NCBI GenBank assembly: GCA_937902455.1
Contig: CALELI010000200.1
Location: 1 to 16,009, forward strand
Direction: 5' to 3'
Origin: an uncultured Prevotellaceae bacterium
GTDB lineage: Bacteria; Bacteroidota; Bacteroidia; Bacteroidales; Bacteroidaceae
Length of the DNA: 16,009 nt
The notes under the pieces were generated by a model. It worked only from the letters and a program-made list of their open reading frames with translations. It ran no database searches and was not told the origin of the DNA. This document shows, piece after piece, positions 1-5,704 of this stretch. A program made the translations under genes and the position numbers. Every line of letters starts with the position of its first letter. The stretch's first letter is position 1.

Positions 1-415
1 CATTTGTAGGGTCTGTATTTGGTGTCTGTTCAGCCGTCACCTCTTCGGTTGGTTCGTTCCAATCACGTGTAAAGAAAGAGGTACGCACTAAGGCATAGCT
101 TAGCCCAGAAAGCAAAAGGAAGAATGCAATCGAAGCTGCAATCTTACGTACTGGGAACAGGGGCTTTTTGTTTGAGTTGATTTGAACAATGTTGTGTTCA
201 TCAGAAGATTCAAACTTCTCATCAAGGTATTTCTCGTCATAGTCGTATGCATCAGTCTTGAAACTGCCAAACAGCACACTATATGCTTTCCACTCTGCTG
301 GGATGTCTTTGTTATTGGCAAAATAGTCAGACAATTCCTGCTCTTCTGCTTCGGTTGTCTGAGCTGACATGAACTTGTCAAGAAGTTCTTTTATATGTTT
401 GATATTATTATTCAT
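1..415 (-). CDS. Probable anti-sigma / membrane partner of the ECF sigma factor (partial, C-terminus beyond window)
   Basis: The frame starts at ATG 415-413 and stays open for 138 codons to the left edge, so the C-terminus is missing. It begins MNNNIKHIKELLDKFMSAQ. The N-terminal ~88 residues are acidic and look cytoplasmic. Residues about 91-111 (KIAASIAFFLLLSGLSYALV) form a single membrane helix, followed by a Thr/Glu/Pro-rich stretch that would be periplasmic. The start overlaps the sigma factor stop by 8 bp, which implies translational coupling. In Bacteroidetes a small one-helix protein directly after an ECF sigma gene is commonly its anti-sigma factor; that role is inferred from position and topology only. 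I see no zinc-binding HxxxCxxC motif and no recognisable FecR domain in the visible part. Confidence 0.72.
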   Translation of the reverse strand, partial: MNNNIKHIKELLDKFMSAQTTEAEEQELSDYFANNKDIPAEWKAYSVLFGSFKTDAYDYDEKYLDEKFESSDEHNIVQINSNKKPLFPVRKIAASIAFFLLLSGLSYALVRTSFFTRDWNEPTEEVTAEQTPNTDPTN

Positions 416-908
416 TGTAGTGTTTATTTAATTGATTGATTAATGTTGCGCGTGCTCTGCTGAGTGTTCCTCTGACAGATGACTCTGTAGTGCCAAGTAT
501 TGAGGCAATTTCCGCATACGACAGATTCTCTACATTTCGCATCCTCACAATTGCCTGTTGTTTGTTGGATAAAGAACTAACGGCTTGTTTCAGCAATAGT
601 TGCTGTTCTTGCTCTTCCATCGTTCGCTGTGCATCTACGCTATTCTGAGGTTCACTTGTCACATCATCAAGCGAGAATGTCCTTTTTCGCTTACGCAGCA
701 TATCAATCGACACGTTTCTTACGACAACTGTAGCGAAATGGAGCATCTTGTCGGGATGCGGAATGCTATTCCGTTGCACCCAGAGAATTGTCATTGTCTC
801 CTGAACTACATCTTCTGCATCATCAGGAGAGGATAAGTGGCACAATGCCGTTTTCAGTATCTGTGCCCTTATCTTGCTGACAGTTTCTGTGAATTCTTTC
901 AGTTCCAT
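408..908 (-). CDS. ECF-family RNA polymerase sigma factor (sigma-70 family)
   Basis: This 166-residue protein has the two domains of an ECF sigma factor and no others. Region 2 lies at about residues 10-77 and includes the acidic block SPDDAEDVVQETM (27-39) and the -10-recognising segment up to LRKRKR (71-76). A Gln/Glu-rich linker follows (about 90-108). Region 4 (about 110-160) has the helix-turn-helix LSYAEIASILGTTESSVRGT. It should direct RNA polymerase to a small regulon under control of the membrane protein encoded just downstream, with which it overlaps (CAC TAC AAT GAA TAA contains the partner's ATG). I found no good TAnnTTTG promoter word in the 187 bp upstream, compatible with autoregulation from an ECF-type promoter, but that is inference. 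The regulon and signal cannot be read from the sequence. Confidence 0.93.
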   Translation of the reverse strand: MELKEFTETVSKIRAQILKTALCHLSSPDDAEDVVQETMTILWVQRNSIPHPDKMLHFATVVVRNVSIDMLRKRKRTFSLDDVTSEPQNSVDAQRTMEEQEQQLLLKQAVSSLSNKQQAIVRMRNVENLSYAEIASILGTTESSVRGTLSRARATLINQLNKHYNE

Positions 909-1020
909 TATAATTCCATTTAAGGTGGCTTTTGCTTGTATATCGTAGAAAGCGTGATTTCGCTACAAAAAAGCTATCAAAAATCGTGTTTTTCACAAAT
1001 AAACGGCATCATCTGAAACT

Positions 1021-1074
1021 ACTAAAGCCAATAAGGCAAACATACAGGTGCATGTTGTCTTATTGGCTTTTAGT
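1021..1074 (-). terminator. Long stem-loop downstream of the DUF2795 gene, possible terminator
   Basis: The arms at about 1022-1043 and 1052-1073 pair over about 20 bp with one or two bulges (CTAAAGCCAATAAGG against CTTATTGGCTTTTAG), around an 8-nt loop. The hairpin starts 22 bp after the stop codon of the minus-strand DUF2795 gene. There is no strong U-run on either side, so termination is not certain; it could instead be a 3'-end processing or stability hairpin. Confidence 0.5.
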
Positions 1075-1095
1075 GTATTATGACAAAAGGCTATG

Positions 1096-1317
1096 TCAAT
1101 ACTCGTCTTCGTTGAAGAGGAAATCTTCCTTTGATGGATAGTCAGGCCAGATTTCTTCAATTGATTCGTAAACGTCGCCTTCGTCTTCGATTTCTTCAAG
1201 GTTCTCGATTACTTCGAGAGGTGCGCCAGAACGAGTGGCGTAGTCAATGAGTTCTTCTTTTGTTGCAGGCCATGGAGCATCTTCCAATTTGACTGCTAAT
1301 TCCAGTGTCCAATACAT
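1096..1317 (-). CDS. DUF2795 family small acidic protein
   Basis: This 73-residue protein begins MYWTLELAVKLEDAPWPATK and ends with an acidic tail (IEEIWPDYPSKEDFLFNEDEY region, residues 53-73). I recognise it as the Bacteroidetes form of DUF2795, in which the WPATKEELIDYA segment and the WPDYPSKEDF tail are highly conserved. The molecular function is unknown. It is very acidic, has no membrane segment and is probably cytosolic. It has its own -7 element (TATCTTTG, minus strand 1347-1340), which would give a leader of about 18 nt, and a strong stem-loop follows its stop, so it looks monocistronic. Confidence 0.9.
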   Translation of the reverse strand: MYWTLELAVKLEDAPWPATKEELIDYATRSGAPLEVIENLEEIEDEGDVYESIEEIWPDYPSKEDFLFNEDEY

Positions 1318-1339
1318 AGGTTTTATAATTTGGGGGGTG

Positions 1340-1347
1340 CAAAGATA
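1340..1347 (-). promoter_or_regulatory. Bacteroidetes -7 promoter element for the DUF2795 gene
   Basis: The minus strand reads TATCTTTGC here, matching TAnnTTTG, 22 nt before the ATG at 1317. I do not see a clear TTTG at the usual -33 distance. Confidence 0.65.
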
Positions 1348-1409
1348 GTAAATTATTACGAAATACGGAACACGTAATACGAGTTTTTTTCCCTTTTTTT
1401 CGCTAATTA

Positions 1410-1976
1410 TTAGTGAGATGCCTTCCAGAGTACTTCTGTGGCACCTGTCTTGACATTGAGAAAGCGTGCGAGGACGAAGAAATAGTCGGAAAGACGGTTT
1501 ATGTATGGAGTCAGGTCGAGAATGTGCTGGCGGGAATCCTCATTGTCTGACTCTGACTCTGAGTGGCTTGCGGAAATGAGTGCCCAGATGAGCCGTTCTG
1601 CTCTCCTGCAGACGGTACGGCAGATATGTGCCTGACACGAAGGCTGTGTCCCTGCAGGCAGTACGAATGACTTGAGCTGGGGAACCTGCTCTGTGAGGTT
1701 GTCGATTTCCTTCTCGATATCTTCTGCGCGAAGTTTGCAGTCGTTGACAGACATCTTCTCTGCTCCTGCAAGGATGCTTCCGATGACGAACAGGTCGGAC
1801 TGTATTGATGAGAGGATGGGCTGCTGGAAATCCGCGATGAGGCTGATTAGCAGGCCTATGTGGCTGTTGAGTTCGTCAATGGTTCCGTAGGCTTCAAGTC
1901 GTGGGTCGCATTTGCTGACTCTCTGACAGTTTGCGAGAGAGGTCATTCCTTTATCTCCTGTTTTTGTGTAAAGCAT
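1410..1976 (-). CDS. Cob(I)alamin adenosyltransferase, PduO type
   Basis: The 188-residue protein transfers the adenosyl group of ATP to cob(I)alamin, forming adenosylcobalamin for enzymes such as methylmalonyl-CoA mutase. PduO-type signatures are present in order: N-terminal ATP-binding TKTGDKGMTSL (4-14), DPRLEAYGTIDELNSHIG (24-41), FVLPAGT (104-110), the Arg-rich CRTVCRRAERL (119-129) and NRLSDYFFVLARF (160-172). The length is normal for the family (about 180-195). A short Ser/Glu/Asp-rich loop (138-148) precedes the last helices and is probably a harmless insertion. It lies 54 bp after the 95-residue gene at 2031-2318 on the same strand and has no clear promoter of its own, so the two are probably cotranscribed. 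PduO-family genes carry several names (pduO, cobO-like), so I give no symbol. Confidence 0.93.
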   Translation of the reverse strand: MLYTKTGDKGMTSLANCQRVSKCDPRLEAYGTIDELNSHIGLLISLIADFQQPILSSIQSDLFVIGSILAGAEKMSVNDCKLRAEDIEKEIDNLTEQVPQLKSFVLPAGTQPSCQAHICRTVCRRAERLIWALISASHSESESDNEDSRQHILDLTPYINRLSDYFFVLARFLNVKTGATEVLWKASH

Positions 1977-2030
1977 CAGGGTATTTATTAGTTATTGTCG
2001 TTCTGTTTATTTGATTAGTTATTATGAGAC

Positions 2031-2318
2031 TTATATCACATAATGTTGTTTGTACCTTTTGGGATCGTAGACCACGAGGCCGAGGTGCTTCATGTCGAAG
2101 GTTGCTGTCGCTTCCGGGTCGGCAACGATTGATTTCCAGCGCGACTTGTTCTCCTTGTCGATGTGTTCTATGAGTTCCCAGGGTGGGTCGTCACCAAGGA
2201 ATTCCTGAAGTCGGGGGCGCAGGTCGTTCCTGTCTCTCAGGACTTCCGTAACCAGACGAAAGGCCCAGGGAGACTGTACGCCGAATCCTTTACTATGCCA
2301 CCAGCGAATGATACTCAT
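2031..2318 (-). CDS. Small protein resembling the N- and C-terminal ends of a Bacteroidales SAM-methyltransferase, core absent
   Basis: The frame is intact and 95 residues long, starting MSIIRWWHSKGFGVQSPWAF and ending FDMKHLGLVVYDPKRYKQHYVI. From memory, the opening RWW/HSKGFGVQSP motif and the closing WKSIVADP...TFD...GLVVYDPKRYKQHY block are the two ends of a roughly 250-residue class I SAM-dependent methyltransferase-like family of this phylum. The Rossmann core with its glycine-rich SAM site is not present between them. It may be an internally deleted descendant or an independent mini-family; I cannot align it here. It cannot be an active methyltransferase as it stands. A -7 element (TACTTTTG, 2342-2335) sits just upstream, giving a leader of about 12 nt, and the adenosyltransferase gene follows on the same strand. 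Confidence 0.7.
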   Translation of the reverse strand: MSIIRWWHSKGFGVQSPWAFRLVTEVLRDRNDLRPRLQEFLGDDPPWELIEHIDKENKSRWKSIVADPEATATFDMKHLGLVVYDPKRYKQHYVI

Positions 2319-2334
2319 TTTTTGTTTTTGTATG

Positions 2335-2342
2335 CAAAAGTA
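2335..2342 (-). promoter_or_regulatory. -7 promoter element for the 95-residue gene (minus)
   Basis: The minus strand reads TACTTTTGC, fitting TAnnTTTG, 17 nt before the ATG at 2318. It is divergent from the ribF promoter at 2418-2425. Confidence 0.55.
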
Positions 2343-2350
2343 GTAAATAA

Positions 2351-2413
2351 TTACGAATTACGAGTTACGAATTACGATAAAATTCATTTTTCATTTTTCA
2401 TTCTTCATTTTTA
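2351..2413. repeat. Low-complexity spacer with two short tandem repeats (GAATTAC and TTCATTTTT types)
   Basis: From about 2351 to 2376 a 7-bp unit (GAATTAC, once GAGTTAC) recurs in tandem. From about 2383 to 2413 the unit TTCATTTTT and variants recur three to four times. The two tracts fill the divergent spacer between the 95-residue gene and ribF. Such words are frequent in Bacteroidetes spacers. Confidence 0.75.
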
Positions 2414-2417
2414 TTCG

Positions 2418-2425
2418 TATCTTTG
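2418..2425 (+). promoter_or_regulatory. -7 promoter element abutting the ribF start codon
   Basis: TATCTTTG matches TAnnTTTG exactly and ends 1 nt before the first ATG (2427). A start site 5-7 nt further on would fall at about 2430-2432, within or just after the paired ATGs, so the ribF message would have no leader or nearly none. Confidence 0.65.
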
Positions 2426-2426
2426 C

Positions 2427-3269
2427 ATGATGAAAGTAGCGACAATAGGTTTTTTTGACGGAGTTCACAGGGGCCACAGACATCTTGTCCGTAGGGTTCT
2501 GGAACTGGCTGAGGGTAGAAATGCTCAGTCGGTCTTGGTTACTTTCACGGTTCATCCACTTGATGTGCTGTGTCCGGAAAAAGCTCCGAAACTGTTGACT
2601 ACAAACGAAGAACGTGCACGTCTGCTGCAGGAGACAGGGGTGGATGATGTTGTGATGATTCCGTTCTCCCGGGAGTTGGCGGACATGAGCGCGAAGGATT
2701 TCATGTCGCAGATACTGCAAGGAGAATTGGGCGTCAGCACTTTGGTAATAGGCTATGACCATCATTTCGGCAATGCACAGAGTGGGCATGACTATGCCAG
2801 ATATGCCGAGGAACTTGGAATAGAGATAGTTATGGCGAGTGCTGTTGATGGTGTCAGCTCGTCTGCAATAAGGACGATGCTCCTCTGTGGAGATGTCCTG
2901 GGTGCAAACAATGCTCTCGGCTACCGCTATTCATTGAGCGGAAAGGTCGTGTGTGGTCATCAGCTGGGTCGTACGATAGGGTATCCTACTGCCAATATCG
3001 AGGTGGCTCCTTGTAAGCTGTTGCCAAAGAACGGTGCTTATATCGTTGGTGTCAGTACGGATGGTGGCAGTTTTCCTGGCATGCTGAATGTCGGACATGG
3101 TACGGTAGAGGTTCATCTGCTTGATTTCAGCGGTGACCTGTATGGGCAGAACATCGTAGTTGAATTTACAGGCTTTCTCCGTGATGAGGTGGAATTTGAT
3201 TCGTTGGAAGGGCTGAAAGCTCAGCTTGAGAAGGATGAACAGGAAATCCGTTCGAGGTGTGGCTTATGA
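2427..3269 (+). CDS. ribF: Bifunctional riboflavin kinase / FAD synthetase
   Basis: RibF phosphorylates riboflavin to FMN and then adenylates FMN to FAD. The N-terminal FAD synthetase half has the nucleotidylyltransferase HxGH motif (GFFDGVHRGH, H14 and H17) and the SSSAIR segment typical of RibF. The C-terminal flavokinase half carries GRTIGYPTANI (181-191). With this start the protein is 280 residues, slightly shorter than the E. coli enzyme (about 313). The frame is open further upstream, but that part is translated low-complexity spacer. I chose ATG 2427 (or the adjacent 2430) because the protein homology begins there and a perfect -7 element lies immediately before it. No Shine-Dalgarno is visible. 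It appears monocistronic. Confidence 0.93.
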   Translation: MMKVATIGFFDGVHRGHRHLVRRVLELAEGRNAQSVLVTFTVHPLDVLCPEKAPKLLTTNEERARLLQETGVDDVVMIPFSRELADMSAKDFMSQILQGELGVSTLVIGYDHHFGNAQSGHDYARYAEELGIEIVMASAVDGVSSSAIRTMLLCGDVLGANNALGYRYSLSGKVVCGHQLGRTIGYPTANIEVAPCKLLPKNGAYIVGVSTDGGSFPGMLNVGHGTVEVHLLDFSGDLYGQNIVVEFTGFLRDEVEFDSLEGLKAQLEKDEQEIRSRCGL

Positions 3270-3309
3270 ATAGAAAATCATTAATACAACTTTCGCATGT
3301 TATTTAAAA

Positions 3310-3440
3310 CATTAATGACCATTAATTTAAACATTAATCAGACATTAATATTATTAAGGGCTGATGGCAATGTTTATATCAAATCATTGTCAATGATTAT
3401 TAATGTTTGATTAATGTCCAGATTAATGTCTGATTAATGT
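3310..3440. repeat. Mirrored, helically phased array of CATTAAT heptamers with a perfect 19-bp inverted repeat
   Basis: CATTAAT begins at 3310, 3320, 3332 and 3343. Its complement ATTAATG begins at 3399, 3410, 3422 and 3433. Steps are 10-12 bp, about one helical turn. The segments 3331-3349 and 3422-3440 are perfect 19-bp inverted repeats, and 3399-3417 matches 3422-3440 at 17 of 19 positions in direct orientation. Near the dyad centre lies a second perfect palindrome (3382-3389 and 3391-3398, 1-nt spacer). Two outlying copies are at 3279 and 3491. It occupies the ribF to epimerase spacer. It may be an operator array, a cruciform or a stem-loop in the transcript; the function is not known. 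Confidence 0.9.
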
Positions 3441-3518
3441 TAAAATAGAACAATGTAAATCAATAGTATACGAACTTGAGAAACTTGAATCATTAATAGT
3501 TAAATAATAAATACCAAG

Positions 3519-4508
3519 ATGTCAAAGATTTTAGTAACAGGAGCCGCAGGCTTCATTGGTTTTCACCTTGCAAAGCGTTTGCTTGAACGTGGTGACGAGA
3601 TTGTAGGAATCGACAACATGAACGACTATTACACTCCGAAACTCAAGGAGGCTCGTCTGGCGCAGATTGTGAATCACCCTTCGTTCAAGTTCATTAAGGG
3701 TGATATTGCCGACCGTGAACTGATGCCTCGTCTGTTTGAGGACGAGAAGTTCGACAAAGTGGTGAATCTTGCCGCACAGGCTGGAGTGAGATACTCCATC
3801 GAAAATCCGTTTGCGTATGTGGACAGCAATCTCGTAGGTTTTGCTAACATACTGGAGTGTTGTCGCCACAACGGAACCAAGCATCTTGTGTATGCTTCTT
3901 CCAGCAGCGTGTATGGAGGAAACAAGAAAGTTCCGTTCTCTGAGGAAGATAAGGTGGACAACCCTGTATCGCTCTATGCTGCAACGAAGAAGGCTAACGA
4001 ACTGATGGCAAGTTGCTACACCAAACTGTATGGCTTCCCTGCAACAGGACTCCGTTTCTTTACCGTTTATGGCCCTTGGGGACGACCTGACATGGCTCCG
4101 ATTTTGTTTGCTACGGCAATTCGTGACGGCAAGCCAATCAAGGTGTTCAACAACGGTGACATGATGAGAGATTTTACGTATGTTGACGACATCGTAGAAG
4201 GAATCATCCGTGTCCTCGACAGTAAGGGTAATGAGGCGCCAAAGGAAGGCGAGACACTTCATGCCGTGTACAATATCGGCTGCAGCAACCCGGTAAAACT
4301 GATGGACTTCATTGATACTATCGAGGAGGCTATGGGCAAGAAGGCAGAGAAGATTATGATGCCTATGCAACCAGGAGATGTGTACCAGACCTATGCTGAC
4401 ACTACACGACTCGAGCAGGATATGGGGTATAAGCCACATGTGTCACTCAAGGAAGGAATCGGCGAGTTCATCGGCTGGTTCAAAGATGCAGATAAATACG
4501 GACTATAG
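3519..4508 (+). CDS. NAD-dependent sugar-nucleotide epimerase, UDP-glucuronate 4-epimerase-like
   Basis: This 329-residue extended short-chain dehydrogenase has the NAD-binding GAAGFIG motif at residues 8-14, the SSSSVYGG segment, and the catalytic Tyr-Lys pair Y153-K157 (YAATK). The block FTVYGPWGRPDMAP is characteristic of UDP-glucuronate 4-epimerases (CapI/LpsL group), which interconvert UDP-glucuronate and UDP-galacturonate for surface polysaccharides. UDP-glucose 4-epimerase or another 4-epimerase specificity is less likely but not excluded. Length is usual for the group. sufS begins 22 bp downstream and is probably cotranscribed. No consensus -7 element is evident in the 78 bp before the start, so its promoter may lie in or near the CATTAAT array. 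Confidence 0.9.
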   Translation: MSKILVTGAAGFIGFHLAKRLLERGDEIVGIDNMNDYYTPKLKEARLAQIVNHPSFKFIKGDIADRELMPRLFEDEKFDKVVNLAAQAGVRYSIENPFAYVDSNLVGFANILECCRHNGTKHLVYASSSSVYGGNKKVPFSEEDKVDNPVSLYAATKKANELMASCYTKLYGFPATGLRFFTVYGPWGRPDMAPILFATAIRDGKPIKVFNNGDMMRDFTYVDDIVEGIIRVLDSKGNEAPKEGETLHAVYNIGCSNPVKLMDFIDTIEEAMGKKAEKIMMPMQPGDVYQTYADTTRLEQDMGYKPHVSLKEGIGEFIGWFKDADKYGL

Positions 4509-4530
4509 TTAGTTATCAGTTAATAATTAA

Positions 4531-5700
4531 ATGAACCGAGGCGATTTCCCGATATTGGGTAGAGAGGTTTATGGCAAACCATTAGTTTACCTCGACAACG
4601 CAGCTACGACACAGAAACCTATGTGTGTAGTCGAGGCTATATCTGACGAGTATTATAACGTGAATGCCAATGTGCATCGTGGTGTACACTTCCTCTCACA
4701 GAAAGCCACTGACCTGCATGAGGCAGCGAGAGAGACGGTGAGAAAATTCATTGGTGCCAGCAGTGTGAACGAAGTGATATTCACTCGTGGCACTACTGAA
4801 AGCATCAATCTCCTTGCCAGTTCGTTTGCGAAGATTGCAGAGGGTAGGGAGGTCGTCGTGTCGGTTATGGAACATCACAGTAATATCGTCCCGTGGCAGT
4901 TGAACGGTTTCACTGTCAAGCCTTTCTCCACACTCGAAGAACTATGGAACTCCTTTTCCTCTCAGACCGCGCTTGTCAGCGTGACTCACGTGTCGAACGT
5001 ACTTGGCATACAGAACCCTGTTGAGGAAATCATAAGTATTGCCCATTCGAAGGGTGTACCTGTAATGATTGATGCGGCACAGTCTGTTCCTCACATGCCG
5101 GTGAACGTGCAGGAACTTGACTGCGAATTCCTTGCTTTCAGCGGTCATAAGATTTATGGTCCTACGGGTATTGGTGTGCTTTACGGGAAAGAGGAATGGC
5201 TCGACAAGCTTCCGCCTTATCAGGGTGGAGGCGAGATGATCGACCACGTCTCCTTTGAAAAGACTACCTTCAATTCCTTGCCGTACAAGTTTGAGGCTGG
5301 CACTCCGGATTATATCGGCTCACACGCACTGGCTGTGGCATTGGATTATGTGTCAGAGATTGGTATGGATGCGATACACGACTACGAAGCCGAGCTGACA
5401 CACTATGCACGACAGCGACTCTCTGAGATTGACGGCATGAAGTTATATGGAGATGAAGGCAGTTCATCAGTGATTTCCTTTAATCTCTTCAATGGCGACA
5501 CGCTCATTCATCATCTTGATGTCGGCACTTTGCTCGACCGTTTAGGAATCGCCGTGCGTACTGGTCACCATTGTGCAGAACCTCTCATGCACCATCTCGG
5601 AGTAGAAGGTACTGTCCGTGCATCAATATCATTCTATAACACGAAGGAAGACATAGACGCCCTTGTGGCAGGGCTTGCCAGGGTGCGGAATATGTTTTAG
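4531..5700 (+). CDS. sufS: Cysteine desulfurase, SufS type (group II)
   Basis: The 389-residue PLP enzyme removes sulfur from cysteine, giving alanine and a persulfide for Fe-S cluster assembly by the SUF system. Visible signatures: YLDNAATTQKP near the N-terminus, HRGVHFLS, the EHHSN block, IDAAQSVPH, the PLP lysine in SGHKIYG (K207) and the group II RTGHHCAEP loop with the persulfide-forming C348. The length is slightly below the usual 400-410 owing to a short N-terminus. In Bacteroidetes sufS normally follows sufB-sufC-sufD; here it stands alone behind a sugar epimerase. Its stop codon is only 4 bp from the stop of the convergent glucanotransferase gene, leaving no room for a terminator. 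Confidence 0.93.
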   Translation: MNRGDFPILGREVYGKPLVYLDNAATTQKPMCVVEAISDEYYNVNANVHRGVHFLSQKATDLHEAARETVRKFIGASSVNEVIFTRGTTESINLLASSFAKIAEGREVVVSVMEHHSNIVPWQLNGFTVKPFSTLEELWNSFSSQTALVSVTHVSNVLGIQNPVEEIISIAHSKGVPVMIDAAQSVPHMPVNVQELDCEFLAFSGHKIYGPTGIGVLYGKEEWLDKLPPYQGGGEMIDHVSFEKTTFNSLPYKFEAGTPDYIGSHALAVALDYVSEIGMDAIHDYEAELTHYARQRLSEIDGMKLYGDEGSSSVISFNLFNGDTLIHHLDVGTLLDRLGIAVRTGHHCAEPLMHHLGVEGTVRASISFYNTKEDIDALVAGLARVRNMF

Positions 5701-5704
5701 CAAA

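Noticed and set aside
100..381. A 93-codon minus-strand frame at the left end
   Set aside because: The frame starting at 415, coupled to the sigma factor stop and carrying a clean membrane helix, explains the region better.
2163..2426. In-frame upstream extension of ribF (88 codons)
   Set aside because: It reads antisense through the 95-residue gene and then through low-complexity spacer; homology to RibF starts at 2427 and a promoter lies at 2418-2425.
3310..3440. CRISPR array or MITE-type element
   Set aside because: The units are 7 bp at one-turn spacing, not 28-36-bp repeats with unique spacers. The flanks of the inverted repeat show no matching target-site duplication.
3531..4439. A 302-codon open frame on the minus strand opposite the epimerase gene
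   Set aside because: It is fully antisense to a gene with clear family motifs, has a Cys/His/Leu-rich composition typical of shadow frames and shows no recognisable motif.
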